NCBI GenBank assembly: GCA_963695705.1
Contig: CAVOHB010000014.1
Coordinates: 45,336 to 109,335 of the forward strand
From: JBKPNJ01 sp963695705
Lineage (GTDB): Bacteria; Actinomycetota; Actinomycetes; Propionibacteriales; Nocardioidaceae
DNA: 64,000 bases
Reading direction: 5' to 3'
This document shows positions 44,391 through 53,827 of this stretch, in pieces. Within the stretch, counting starts at the first letter, position 1; each line of letters opens with the position of its first letter. Under the pieces are notes generated by a model, which saw nothing but the letters and a program-made list of their open reading frames with translations, was not told the DNA's origin and ran no database searches. Made by a program: the position numbers and the translations under genes.

Positions 44391-44478
44391 CGTCACATCT
44401 CGGCGTCAAATAACGTGGGTCGCATAACGGCGTCACATGATCGTGTGCCACCTGAACGTGTCCATGAAGGTGTCACAT
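44391..44478. promoter_or_regulatory. Three CGTCACAT-type repeats at exact 40-bp intervals
   Basis: CGTCACAT occurs at 44391 and 44431 and TGTCACAT at 44471, precisely 40 bp apart (about four helical turns), upstream of the sulfatase. The reverse complement ATGTGACG contains a CRP-like TGTGA half-site. Regular spacing suggests protein binding on one helix face. No other feature lies in this 210-bp gap. Confidence 0.45.
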
Positions 44479-44556
44479 AGCGCACAAGGAATCACCCTAC
44501 GTGATCGCCCTGGGACCCGCGGCCGACCGGCCTCAATTCCTCCCGTGATGCGACGC

Positions 44557-45414
44557 CTACTCGGTCGCGCCACCCCTGATCTCCTCGAGGAAGCGACCCC
44601 GCCCGCCGGCGAGCTTCCCACCAGTGCGGTATTCGGATGCGACCAGGTCGAGGAGCTCCTCGACGGAGGTGTCCTTGGCGGCCTTGTCGTAGGTGATCTC
44701 ACCGTGCTGCAGCAGATTAACGCGGTCGGCCACCTCGAGGACCTGCGTGTAGTTGTGCGCGATCAGGATGATGGAGAGGTCTCCCATGTCCCGCAGCTTG
44801 GTGATCAGGTCCAAGATGATGCCGCCCTCCTTCGCGCCCATGGCGGCCAGCGGCTCGTCGAGTAGCAGGATCTTGGAGCGGGAGTAGACCGAGCGGGCAA
44901 CCGCCACTGCCTGGCGTTGTCCACCGGACAGGTTGGCCACCTCGTCGTTGACCGACGGGATGTTGATGCCGATGTCGTCGAGGTACTTGCGGGCGTCGCG
45001 CCGCATCAGCGCCTTCTTCAGGAACGGGCCCCAGCGCGGCTCCCGGTTCAGGTGCAGGTTCATGTAGACCGGCAAGGTGTCGATCAAGGCCAGATCCTGG
45101 AAGACGGTCTCGATCCCCAGTGACCGGGCGTGCTGCACGCTGGTCAGCTTGGTCTGCTGACCGTCGAGGGACAGGTGTCCCGAGGTGGGTTGGTGGAAAC
45201 CGGTGAGGATCTTGATCAGCGTCGACTTTCCGGCGCCGTTGTCGCCGAGCAGTCCCAGGACCTCGCCCTTGTCGACATGCAGGTTGATGTCGTGCAACGC
45301 GGTGACGTGACCGAACCTCTTCGAGACGTGCTCTGCCCGGATCGCAGCCTTGTCGACCGTTGCTGTGGATGCGCCCGCCTGTCCGGCTGGTTGATCGTCG
45401 GCCATGATGCTCAT
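44557..45414 (-). CDS. Sugar-type ABC importer ATP-binding protein
   Basis: A 285-residue single-domain ATPase. ATG 45414 overlaps the permease stop by 4 bp. It has Walker A GDNGAGKSTL, signature NLSGGQRQAVAVARSVYSRS and Walker B ILLLDEPLAAMGAKEGG, typical of the single-domain ATPases of the ribose/xylose importer branch. The C-terminus ends in a short basic tail. It energises uptake through the permease encoded just upstream. The operon order is binding protein, permease, ATPase. Confidence 0.9.
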   Translation of the reverse strand: MSIMADDQPAGQAGASTATVDKAAIRAEHVSKRFGHVTALHDINLHVDKGEVLGLLGDNGAGKSTLIKILTGFHQPTSGHLSLDGQQTKLTSVQHARSLGIETVFQDLALIDTLPVYMNLHLNREPRWGPFLKKALMRRDARKYLDDIGINIPSVNDEVANLSGGQRQAVAVARSVYSRSKILLLDEPLAAMGAKEGGIILDLITKLRDMGDLSIILIAHNYTQVLEVADRVNLLQHGEITYDKAAKDTSVEELLDLVASEYRTGGKLAGGRGRFLEEIRGGATE

Positions 45415-46448
45415 CCCGTCTTGGCTGCGCGTCGGAAGCGGAGGAGCTGGGTGTTGAAGAACATTGCCAGCAGGATCGCGACCCCCTCGATGATGATGAA
45501 GGTGGTGGCGCTGATCCCCTGGATGTTGAAGCCGTCCTGGAGTACGCCCAAGAGGAGCGCTCCGAAGAAGGCGCCGATGACAGTGCCCGACCCGCCCAGC
45601 AGCGCCGTCCCGCCGATGACACAGGCGGCGACCGCCGCGAACATCAGGTCGTTCCCGCCGGCGTTCGGGTCGAAGGACTGGCTGATGTGGATGCCGTCGA
45701 GGATTCCGGCGAACCCGGCGAAAATGGCCGTGAGCATGAAGGCACGAACCTTGATCTGTTTCGTCCTGATGCCGGCCTCGGCGGCCGCCAGCGGGTTCGC
45801 GCCGGTGGCGATGGTATTCGTGCCCATCTTCGTCTTGGTCAGCACTACCTGCATCACGACGCAGATTCCGATCGCCCACAGGATCTCCGACCACTTGGCA
45901 CCACCGAACACGTACACGAACTTGCCTTCGGTGGGTGCCGGCCGGGGGAAGTTGTCGGACACCTTCAAGGTGATGCCGTGCAGCAGGTACAGCGTGCCCA
46001 GGGTCGTGATGAACGACGGAAGGTTCAGATACTGCGTGATCATCCCGTTGAACAGACCGATGAGCGCGCACCCGATCAGCGCGATCACCAGTGCCAGGAG
46101 CAGTGGCGCTCCGCGGTCATTCGCGTCCATCATGATGAACGGCGCGAGAGCGAACGTCATGCCCGCCGACAGGTCGATCTCCCCGCACACCAGCAGGAAG
46201 ACCTCGCCCGCGGCCACCATTGCGGTGGCCGAGGTCAGGTCGGCGATGTTGCCGAAGTTGTCCTTGGAGATGAACGCGGAGTTGGCCACGCCGAAGTAGA
46301 TGAACAGCGCGATGACCACGACGACGACGCTGAGCTCGCGCAACCGCAGCACGCTCGCGAGGATCGAGAACCGCTGGGGTGGCTGTGACCCGCCCGGAGG
46401 CGGAGAACCGGCTTCGGTCGAGGCGGCCTGGGTCGACTCGGTTGTCAT
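45411..46448 (-). CDS. Sugar-type ABC importer permease (RbsC/XylH family)
   Basis: ATG 46448 has GGAGGT ten bases upstream; an earlier ATG at 46466 is possible. The 345-residue protein has about ten membrane helices. The N-terminal 35 residues are polar and Pro/Gly-rich. Family blocks are GEIDLSAGMTFAL, LNLPSFITTLGTLYLLHGI and GGTALLGGSGTVIGAFFGAL. It forms the channel for a monosaccharide- or cyclitol-like substrate with the ATPase and lipoprotein of this operon. Confidence 0.9.
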   Translation of the reverse strand: MTTESTQAASTEAGSPPPGGSQPPQRFSILASVLRLRELSVVVVVIALFIYFGVANSAFISKDNFGNIADLTSATAMVAAGEVFLLVCGEIDLSAGMTFALAPFIMMDANDRGAPLLLALVIALIGCALIGLFNGMITQYLNLPSFITTLGTLYLLHGITLKVSDNFPRPAPTEGKFVYVFGGAKWSEILWAIGICVVMQVVLTKTKMGTNTIATGANPLAAAEAGIRTKQIKVRAFMLTAIFAGFAGILDGIHISQSFDPNAGGNDLMFAAVAACVIGGTALLGGSGTVIGAFFGALLLGVLQDGFNIQGISATTFIIIEGVAILLAMFFNTQLLRFRRAAKTG

Positions 46449-46527
46449 GGCGCAGCTGACCTCCATCTGCGGGGGTGCGACATTCGGACTGCGAGCGGCC
46501 GAAAGGCCGCACCACCCCGGCGGGCGG

Positions 46528-47625
46528 TCACGATGGTGCCTTGATCAGCTTCTGGTCCGCCGAGCTGCCCTCGAACCGGTTCGTCGTGGTGAGGTAAGGA
46601 GCCACCAGGTCCTTGGTCACGAATTTCAGACCGGTGTTGGTGAACGGCGGGCTCACCAACGTGCCCGAGAGCTTGTAGAGGTACAGGTAGAGAACCGGCA
46701 GGAACCCCTGGAGGTACGCCGACTGGTCGATGGTGAAGTCCAGGATGCCGTCGTCGATGGCCTGCTCGGTGGGCACCAGCAGGTCGAACCCACCGCCGTG
46801 CACACCCTTGTCGTTGAGGCTGTACTTCTTCATCACGTTGGCCACGCCCTGCGTGCTTCCAGCATCCACGGCGTAGAGGCCCTTGTAGTCCTGGTTGCCC
46901 TGCCAGAACGCGTCGATCTTCGCCTGCTCGGGGTTCACGTCGGCGCCAGTGGCGATCTGAATCACCTGGAAGCCCTTGTTCGCCGCCTTCAGGGCCGCCA
47001 TCGCGCCGTCGGCACGCGGCTGGATGTTCAAAGATCCGGGCGTGGCGATGAAGATCGCGATCTTCGAGTTCGGCGGCACGACGCCGGCGATGTTCTCGCC
47101 CATGGCCTGGCCGGCGGCGAACAGGTCCTGGCCGACGTAGTTGAGCCGGGCGTTGGTGGGGACGTCGGCGTTGTAGGAGACCACCGGGATGCCCGCCTTC
47201 ATCGCTTGGTCGGTCGGGCCGTTGAACGCCGACTGGTCGATCAGTGCCACGGCGATGCCGTCGGCCTTGCTGGTGATCGCGGTGTTCATCGCGGTCACCA
47301 TCTCGGAGACACTCGAGGTCTCCGAGCCGGTCCACTGGTAGTCGCAGTTCAGCAGCGCGCACGCATCCTGGATGCCGTACTGGGTCGCCTGGAAGAACGG
47401 GTTCGTGGTCACGTGGTTGACGAACACGAAGTTGTACTTCGGCGTCTCCGGAAAGTCGCCGACGCTGTTGCTACTGCTCGACGACGAGTCGCCGTCGGAG
47501 CTGCAGGCAGCCAGGAAGGCGGTCGCCATCGCCGAGACGCCGACGCCCTTGAGCAAGGTCCGCCTCGAGGTGCCCACAACGGGCGTGACGGGTCGCTCGC
47601 CGAACTGCTTCTCACGCTGTGACAT
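46528..47625 (-). CDS. Sugar-type ABC importer substrate-binding lipoprotein
   Basis: A 365-residue type-I binding protein with a Tat-like lipoprotein signal: SRRTLLKGVGVSAMATAFLAAC, cleaved before the Cys at about residue 41, followed by a Ser/Asp linker. The mature part shows YNFVFVNHVTTNPFFQATQYG, ADGIAVALIDQSAFNGP, IPVVSYNADVPTNARLNYVG and GVHGGGFDLLVPTEQAIDDG, as in XylF/RbsB-type proteins. It leads the importer operon. Two LacI-type operators lie upstream, so uptake is probably induced by the substrate. The regulator gene is not in this window. Confidence 0.9.
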   Translation of the reverse strand: MSQREKQFGERPVTPVVGTSRRTLLKGVGVSAMATAFLAACSSDGDSSSSSSNSVGDFPETPKYNFVFVNHVTTNPFFQATQYGIQDACALLNCDYQWTGSETSSVSEMVTAMNTAITSKADGIAVALIDQSAFNGPTDQAMKAGIPVVSYNADVPTNARLNYVGQDLFAAGQAMGENIAGVVPPNSKIAIFIATPGSLNIQPRADGAMAALKAANKGFQVIQIATGADVNPEQAKIDAFWQGNQDYKGLYAVDAGSTQGVANVMKKYSLNDKGVHGGGFDLLVPTEQAIDDGILDFTIDQSAYLQGFLPVLYLYLYKLSGTLVSPPFTNTGLKFVTKDLVAPYLTTTNRFEGSSADQKLIKAPS

Positions 47626-47788
47626 TTACGCGTTCCTCTCATGAGTGTGGTGCCGACCGGGGACCTGTGCGTGCGATCCGACACGTCTGGCAACTAGGGC
47701 ACAGCCTGCACGCAGGAGCGCGCATCCTTGGGGATTTTCCCCGGAGTGGCGCGGCACCAACATTCCTGCCACCATGGGGGCACGGTGC

Positions 47789-47804
47789 GTGTTAGCGCTC
47801 ACAT
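47789..47804. promoter_or_regulatory. LacI-family operator 1 of the sugar ABC operon
   Basis: GTGTTAGCGCTCACAT is a CG-centred near-palindrome of LacI type (TGTTAGCGCTCACA; the symmetric form would be TGTGAGCGCTCACA). On the minus strand it directly follows a possible promoter, -35 TTGACC (47838-47833) and a weak -10 TGAGAC (47815-47810, 17-bp spacer), which is the place for repression of the operon at 47625. Confidence 0.6.
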
Positions 47805-47907
47805 CGGGAGTCTCACCCATGACAGGCGCGTGGGTCAAGGTCTCGAGTGATCTGTTTGGCCCTCTGGTTACTCGGAGCGCACGGGAGGTCCGCTGCACCC
47901 GATGGTC

Positions 47908-47925
47908 AATGTGAACGCTCACATT
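47908..47925. promoter_or_regulatory. LacI-family operator 2 of the sugar ABC operon
   Basis: AATGTGAACGCTCACATT is an 18-bp near-perfect palindrome with the CG centre of LacI/GalR sites. It lies 120 bp upstream of operator 1, a spacing that would allow loop formation. The rest of the gap between 47626 and 48009 holds no gene that I can support. Confidence 0.62.
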
Positions 47926-48009
47926 CCTAGTCCCGTTCTCTGGGTCAAAAGCACTCAGCCACATCGGCCGACGGACGCCATCGGTGGTGCGAGCACGCAC
48001 CCGCGGCAG

Positions 48010-49002
48010 CTACCAGCGGTCGTGCACGTGCGGACGGATCCAGCGGTCGTAGACCTCACTGACCGTGGTCAGCGCGGTGGCGTCCAACGGGGCGAGATGT
48101 GCGCTGCCGGCGTTGCCTTCCGCCTGGGCCGCGTTCCGGGCGCCTGGGATGACGACTGACACCCCGGGCTGGTCCACGATCCATCGCAGTGCGAACTGCG
48201 CCATGGTGGCACCGGCGGGGACGACAGCCTTGAGCTCCCGTACCGCAGCGAGACCAGCCTCGAACGGCACCCCCGCGAACGTTTCGCCCACGTCGAACGC
48301 CTCGCCGTGCCGGTTGAACGTCCGGTGATCGTCGGTCGCGAAGGTCGTGTGCTCGTCGTACTTGCCGGACAGCAGCCCGGAGGCCAGCGGCACCCGCGCG
48401 ATGATGCCGACACCCGCGTGCAGAGCCGCGGGCAGGACGGCGTCCAGCGGCTTGAGCCGCAGGCAGTTCAGAATGATCTGCACCGTGGCCACGTGCGGCC
48501 GGGCGATCGCGGTCAGAGCCTCATCGCAGGTCTCGACCGAGACGCCGTAGGACCGCGTCCGTCCGGACTCGACCATCTCGTCGAGTGCATCGAAGACCTC
48601 GTCCGTCGAGTAGACCGGAGTCGGCGGGCAGTGCAGCTGCACCAGATCGAGCGTCTCGACGCCGAGATTGCGGCGCGACCGGTCGTTCCAGTCGAGAAAG
48701 TTCGCTCGCGAGTAGTTAGCCGGCGTCTGCTCGACCCGGCGACCCATCTTGGTCGCGACAGTGAGACCGGCATCGGGCCGCCGCTTGAGGAGCCGACCGA
48801 CGAGCTGCTCGCTGCGACCGTCGCCGTACACGTCGGCGGTGTCGATGAACGTGACACCCGCGTCGACGGCCGCGTCGAGCACCTCGAGCGCGTCGTCCTC
48901 TCCGACCTCTCCCCAGTCGCCACCGAGCTGCCACGCGCCCTGGCCGATGACACCGACAGATCTGCCGGTTCGGCCCAGTGTCCGCTCTTCCACGCCGGTC
49001 AT
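48010..49002 (-). CDS. Aldo/keto reductase
   Basis: A 330-residue TIM-barrel reductase starting at ATG 49002 (MTGVEERTLGRTGRSVGVIG). Catalytic residues are in FIDTADVYGDG (Asp, Tyr), VATKMGRR (Lys) and LVQLHCPP (His). GVSVVIPGARNAAQAEGN is the NADP(H)-binding loop of the family. Substrate range is broad in this group. It sits upstream of the sugar importer on the same strand, separated by the operator region, so it may act on an imported sugar or belong to its own transcript. Confidence 0.92.
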   Translation of the reverse strand: MTGVEERTLGRTGRSVGVIGQGAWQLGGDWGEVGEDDALEVLDAAVDAGVTFIDTADVYGDGRSEQLVGRLLKRRPDAGLTVATKMGRRVEQTPANYSRANFLDWNDRSRRNLGVETLDLVQLHCPPTPVYSTDEVFDALDEMVESGRTRSYGVSVETCDEALTAIARPHVATVQIILNCLRLKPLDAVLPAALHAGVGIIARVPLASGLLSGKYDEHTTFATDDHRTFNRHGEAFDVGETFAGVPFEAGLAAVRELKAVVPAGATMAQFALRWIVDQPGVSVVIPGARNAAQAEGNAGSAHLAPLDATALTTVSEVYDRWIRPHVHDRW

Positions 49003-49158
49003 CCTAGGGGCGACGCGGGCGCGCTCCTGGCAGACCGCATGACTACGCATTTCAGCCGGCAGCGGAACAGTTGCCAGCTGAACCGAATGTCACGGAAAGC
49101 GACTGAACCGACACGCTTTGACACCAATTGCCGATATGTCCGCCCAACAGAGAGGACC

Positions 49159-50079
49159 ATGAGCCATGTGATCGACAGTCAAGTCCTCAACTATTTCGTG
49201 CAGCCGAGCACCATGACCTCACTCGGCGAACGGGGAGACTCACTGGCGGACGTTCCTACCTCACTCGAGGAACTCACCTCGGTCATCCACGGCCTGGTCG
49301 TCTACGACGTCGTTGCTGCAGACTTCTACGGTTTCGAGATCCCCCGGTCGCGCCGTGAGGAGATCCACCTCCGGCCGGTGACGGCGATGATCGACCGGCT
49401 GCTCGACCTCGATGACCGGCCGCTGGGCATGGCGAGAGCTGTCGAGCGCCGGCTCGTCGGCCGCTGTCACCACTTCGCGGTGCTGCTCACCGCGATGCTG
49501 CGCCATCAGGGCGTCCCGGCACGGACGCGGTGCGGATTCGGCGCCTACCTCAAGCCCGGCCACTTCGAGGACCATTGGGTGTGCGAGGCATGGCGCGAGT
49601 CAGAACAACGGTGGGTGATCGTGGATCCCCAGCTCGACGAGGTGTGGCGGGACCGTCTCGGCATCCACGACGACGTCCTGGACCTACCTCGCGACCAGTT
49701 CATCGTGGCGGCTGAGGCGTGGACGCGCTGCCGTCAGGGCGCCGTCGACCCCGCGCGGTTCGGGATCTCCTTCACCGACCTCAATGGTCTCTGGTACGTG
49801 GCCGGCAACCTGGTGAGGGATCTCGCGGCGCTGAACAAGGTGGAGGTGCTCCCGTGGGACGTGTGGGGCTGCCAGCCACAGTCAGGGAACGAGCTCACCA
49901 GCGCGCGCCTGGGCTTCTTCGACGAGCTCGCCAGCGTCATGCGGCATCCCGATCTCAACCTGGCCGACCTGCGCGCCCGCTACGACGATGACTGGCTTCG
50001 CGTGCCGGGTGAGGTGTTCAACGCCGTACGGCAGCAGCCGGAGAGTCTCTGGGCGCACCGGTCACTCCTGGTGCGGTGA
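49159..50079 (+). CDS. Transglutaminase-like domain protein
   Basis: A 306-residue protein starting at ATG 49159 behind AGAGGA. The papain-like triad is visible: Cys103 in GRCHHFAVLLTAML, His139 in FEDHWVCEAW and Asp156 in WVIVDPQLDEV. The family includes peptide-modifying and protease-like enzymes; this cytosolic actinobacterial form resembles proteins with only the core domain plus a helical C-terminus. The cyclase/NB-ARC regulator begins 25 bp later on the same strand, so the two may share a transcript. Confidence 0.87.
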   Translation: MSHVIDSQVLNYFVQPSTMTSLGERGDSLADVPTSLEELTSVIHGLVVYDVVAADFYGFEIPRSRREEIHLRPVTAMIDRLLDLDDRPLGMARAVERRLVGRCHHFAVLLTAMLRHQGVPARTRCGFGAYLKPGHFEDHWVCEAWRESEQRWVIVDPQLDEVWRDRLGIHDDVLDLPRDQFIVAAEAWTRCRQGAVDPARFGISFTDLNGLWYVAGNLVRDLAALNKVEVLPWDVWGCQPQSGNELTSARLGFFDELASVMRHPDLNLADLRARYDDDWLRVPGEVFNAVRQQPESLWAHRSLLVR

Positions 50080-50104
50080 CGTCCGCGCTGGATGTAATGG
50101 GACC

Positions 50105-52756
50105 ATGCGCCGCCCCCTCCCCACCGGGACAGTGACCCTGCTGTTCTCCGACGTCGAGGGATCGACCCGGCTGCTGATGCGACTGGGCGCCGCCTATGTC
50201 GAGGTTCTCGACGGCCAGAGAAGCACTCTGCGCTCCGCCTGGTCCGCACACAGGGGCGCTGAGATGGCGACCGAGGGTGACAGCTTCTTCGTGGTGTTCT
50301 CGTCCGCGCAGGATGCGGTCTCCGCGGCGGTCCAAGCCCAGCGTGCGCTCTTCGCCTACCCGTGGCCGGAGGGGGAGCAGGTTCGGGTGCGGATGGGTGT
50401 CCATACGGGCAGTCCGATGCTGCACAACGACGGCTACGTGGGCAGGGACGTCCACCGGGCCGCTCGCATCGCGGCGGCTGCGCACGGAGGGCAGGTCGTG
50501 CTGTCCGAGGAGACCGCCGACCTCGTGCGAGGCACCCTGCCGAAGGATGTGCGCCTCCTGGATCTGGGCGGTCATCTGCTCAAGGACATCCCACATCCGG
50601 AGCGTCTCTTCCAGCTCGAGGTGGATGGCCTGCCGTCGACGTTCCCGGCGCTGAAGTCGATCGGGGCACCGTCGAGCCTGCCGGCGCCGCCGCTGCCGTT
50701 GGTCGGGAGGGACGACGAGCTGGCCGACCTGGCGGGTGCGTTGGCGTCCGGCGTGAGACTGCTGACCTTGACCGGCCCGGGCGGTGTGGGCAAGTCCCGG
50801 CTGGCAGTCGCGGTGGCTCACCGGCTCGGCACGCACTTTCCGGAGGGGCTCTACTTCGTGCCGTTGTCGATGGTGACCACGCCGGACATGATGTGGACGT
50901 CGATCGTCGCAGCGCTCGACGTTCCGGCTGAGGATCGCGTTGCCTCGACGCTCTTTCGGCATGTCGCCAACCGCCGGGCGTTGTTCGTGCTGGACAACCT
51001 GGAGCAGCTGCCCGGTGCGGACTCCGTGGTCGCCGAACTCCTGTCGCACGGGCCGCAGGTGGCTATCATCGCCACCTCGCGGCGTCCGGTGCACGTGCCA
51101 GCCGAGCACGAGCATGCCGTGGCGCCGCTGGACCTGCCCCTCGGGGACGGCTTCGAGGCCGTTCGCCGGTCGGGTGCGGTGCAGCTGTTCATACAGACAG
51201 CACATCGGGTGCGGTCGAGTTTCACGCTGACTCCGGCGAACGCCGCCGAGGTGGCTGCGGTGTGCCGACGTCTGGACGGGCTGCCGCTGGCGCTGGAGCT
51301 TGCCGCCGCGCGCACCAAGCTGCTCAGTCCTCGTGCGCTGCTCACCCGCCTGGACCGAGCCCTGGACATCGCCGCCAGCACGAGTCAGGTGCCGACCCGG
51401 CAGCGGACACTGCGAGAGACGATCGCATGGTCGTACGACCTCCTGTCCCCACGACTGCAGGACTTCTTCCGCGTCATGGGCGTGTTCGCCGGCGGTGCGG
51501 ACCTCGATGCGATCGCGGCGGTCGCCAACGATCCAGGCGACTCCAACACTGTCGACACACTGGATCTCGTCGCGGATCTGGTCGATGCCAGCCTGCTCGT
51601 GGTCGTGGAAACCAGCGAGGGCGAACCGCGCGTCCGCATGTTGCAGATCCTGCGGATGTACGCGCGCGAGGAGCTCATTCGCATCGGGAAGGATCAGGCC
51701 GTTCTGGAACGGCACGCAAACCACTATCTGAGCGTCGTCGAGGCTCTGAGCGCTGAGCTGTACGGCAAGTCACGTGTCCAGGCGCGTGTCCGATTCGACG
51801 CCGAGCACGACAACCTGCGGGTCGCACTCGACTGGGCACTGCCTGGGAACATGAAGCCTGCCGCCGATCAGGAGCGTGTCCAGACCGGCCTTCGACTGTG
51901 CATCGCCATGAACGGTTTCTGGAAGGCGAACGGCTACCTTGGCGAGGGGAGGCAGTGGCTGGAACGCGCTGTTCAACAGGCGGATGGTCGTGACAGCCCA
52001 GAGTTGGCTCAATGCTTTTCGTTGCTGGCAAGGAAACTGCGCCTGCTGTCTGAACCGGAACCTGCCATCGAATGGGCAACCAGAGCCATCGACCTCTCAC
52101 GTCGTGTCAATGATGGCCCCGCCCTCTCGACGGCTCTCACCACGTTGGCGGCAATCGAGTCTGACCGTGGACGCATCGACGCGGCTCGCGCCCTGTACGA
52201 ACAGGTCGTATTGCTCGATCGGGCGGCCGGCGACAAAGCGTCACTCTACGGCTCACTCGTCGACTTCGGCATCCTGGAAAGCCGCGAGCACAATCACTCC
52301 CGAGCGCTGGAACTCGCTGACGAGGCACTTCACATCGCCGGAGAGCTGGGACACACCGTCGGGGCGCTGACCGCCCAGCACAACATGGCCTGGACTCTTC
52401 GTGAGATGGGGCAGACCCGTGAGGCGGAGCAACAGATGCGCCGGCTCATTCCCGCGGCGGTCGCAGTCGAGGAGCCTGCCTTCCTGCTGCCACTTGCGTC
52501 CGACTACGCGGCGATTCTGTCCGAGCTCGGTGAGCATGACGCGGCCACGCGACTTCTGGCCGCCGCCGACGCCATGCACGACCGCCTCGGTACCCCTCCA
52601 GACCCCCTGCAGCACGAGGTACGAGCCACGACCGTCGCCCGGACCCGCGTCGCGCTGGGCGCCACGCGCTGGGACGACGCCTACCGGGATGGACATCGCA
52701 CGACGATCGAACAGGCAATGGCCGCCGCCACCGACGAGGCCTTGCGCGGGGTGTAG
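50105..52756 (+). CDS. Class III cyclase / NB-ARC / TPR regulator
   Basis: An 883-residue protein. Residues 1-170 form a nucleotidyl-cyclase domain with the metal Asp in LLFSDVEGSTRLL and a second in EGDSFFVVF, but His in place of the usual Asn in GRDVHRAARI, a common change in this subfamily. Residues about 195-480 are an NB-ARC/AAA ATPase with GPGGVGKSRLA (about 222-232) and ALFVLDNLEQL. The C-terminal 400 residues carry TPR-like repeats. No LuxR domain follows. It may make cAMP or sense nucleotides and signal through the TPR part. It lies 25 bp from the transglutaminase gene. Confidence 0.9.
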   Translation: MRRPLPTGTVTLLFSDVEGSTRLLMRLGAAYVEVLDGQRSTLRSAWSAHRGAEMATEGDSFFVVFSSAQDAVSAAVQAQRALFAYPWPEGEQVRVRMGVHTGSPMLHNDGYVGRDVHRAARIAAAAHGGQVVLSEETADLVRGTLPKDVRLLDLGGHLLKDIPHPERLFQLEVDGLPSTFPALKSIGAPSSLPAPPLPLVGRDDELADLAGALASGVRLLTLTGPGGVGKSRLAVAVAHRLGTHFPEGLYFVPLSMVTTPDMMWTSIVAALDVPAEDRVASTLFRHVANRRALFVLDNLEQLPGADSVVAELLSHGPQVAIIATSRRPVHVPAEHEHAVAPLDLPLGDGFEAVRRSGAVQLFIQTAHRVRSSFTLTPANAAEVAAVCRRLDGLPLALELAAARTKLLSPRALLTRLDRALDIAASTSQVPTRQRTLRETIAWSYDLLSPRLQDFFRVMGVFAGGADLDAIAAVANDPGDSNTVDTLDLVADLVDASLLVVVETSEGEPRVRMLQILRMYAREELIRIGKDQAVLERHANHYLSVVEALSAELYGKSRVQARVRFDAEHDNLRVALDWALPGNMKPAADQERVQTGLRLCIAMNGFWKANGYLGEGRQWLERAVQQADGRDSPELAQCFSLLARKLRLLSEPEPAIEWATRAIDLSRRVNDGPALSTALTTLAAIESDRGRIDAARALYEQVVLLDRAAGDKASLYGSLVDFGILESREHNHSRALELADEALHIAGELGHTVGALTAQHNMAWTLREMGQTREAEQQMRRLIPAAVAVEEPAFLLPLASDYAAILSELGEHDAATRLLAAADAMHDRLGTPPDPLQHEVRATTVARTRVALGATRWDDAYRDGHRTTIEQAMAAATDEALRGV

Positions 52757-52804
52757 TGGACGCGGTGTCTGTCCCGGCCAGCGCACAAGCCAGCCCAGCG
52801 TGCC

Positions 52805-53677
52805 TCAGAGCTCTGCGGCGACGGGGACGACGTCTCGACCCAGCCGCTCGAGGGGGGCGATCTTCCAGACCTCCGGGACGATGCCGTGCGCCTCCTCGAT
52901 CCCGAGAGCGGCCAGCCGACGCAACTCCTCCAACAGCGCGTCGACCTTCTCCCCGTCCGGTCCGGGGTCGAGCGGGAACATGACCGTCTTCTCAATCTCG
53001 TCGTAGTCCCGGCCGACGTCCGCGCAATGCCCACGAAGGACGTCCAGCTTGTGCTCGAGTTCGGGCGTGGAGAACAGGTTGCAGGCCTGCGCGTACTTCG
53101 CGACCAGGCGCAGGGTCTTCTTCTCCCCTCCCCCGCCGATCAGGATAGGCGGGTGCGGCTTGGTCAACGGCTGCGGCGAGTTGAGGGTGCGCTCGAGCCG
53201 GTAGTGCCTGCCCTCATAGGGGTGGTCGGCGTCGCTCCACATCTGTATACAGATCTCCAGCGCCTCCTCGAGCCGTTCGAAACGCTCCGCGCGCGGCGGG
53301 AACGGCAGACCGAGACCGCGCGCCTCGTGCTCGTTCCACGCGGCCCCGATCCCGAGCCAGGCGCGTCCCCCGGACAGCACATCAAGCGTGCTGACGAGCT
53401 TCGCCAGCATGCCCGGCTCACGGTAGACGACCGCAGTCACCCACGAGACGAGCTCGACCCGGGACGTGTGGGCCGCCAGAAAGCCCAGCGTCGTGTACGC
53501 CTCGAGCATCTCGTGCTCCGGCGGTCCAAGGTGCCCGATCTGCCACACATGGTCCATCACGCTGACGCGGGCGAGCCCGGCTTCCTCTGCTGCGGTGGCC
53601 ACACGAGCAAGGTCGGAACCCAAGCTGGCTGGGCCGCCCGGCCAGCTGAAGTCCGCGATGTGCAGGCCGATCTTCAT
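52805..53677 (-). CDS. LLM class F420-type oxidoreductase
   Basis: A 290-residue luciferase-like enzyme starting at ATG 53677 (MKIGLHIADFSWPGGP). The blocks SVMDHVWQIGHLGPPEHEML, WVTAVVYREPGMLAKLVSTL and LGIGAAWNEHEARGLGLPFP are typical of F420-dependent members. Residues RYDLERTLNSPQPLTKPHPP-like sequence (RLERTLNSPQPLTKPHPP) and ILIGGGGEKKTLRLVAKYA are also conserved there. F420 use is inferred from this resemblance. Convergent with the cyclase gene; no clear partner. Confidence 0.88.
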   Translation of the reverse strand: MKIGLHIADFSWPGGPASLGSDLARVATAAEEAGLARVSVMDHVWQIGHLGPPEHEMLEAYTTLGFLAAHTSRVELVSWVTAVVYREPGMLAKLVSTLDVLSGGRAWLGIGAAWNEHEARGLGLPFPPRAERFERLEEALEICIQMWSDADHPYEGRHYRLERTLNSPQPLTKPHPPILIGGGGEKKTLRLVAKYAQACNLFSTPELEHKLDVLRGHCADVGRDYDEIEKTVMFPLDPGPDGEKVDALLEELRRLAALGIEEAHGIVPEVWKIAPLERLGRDVVPVAAEL

Positions 53678-53827
53678 GGAGTGTCTCTCTTTCGTATCAG
53701 GTCACTGCGTACCAGCGGTGCCGTACGCAAGCGCGTTGTCACGTCGATGCCACCACGCTAACTCCGCACGGCGGGTACCGAAGCGGGCGTCCCAGTCGGC
53801 TCGCGCCGGCGACGTTCGCTCCGTCGA

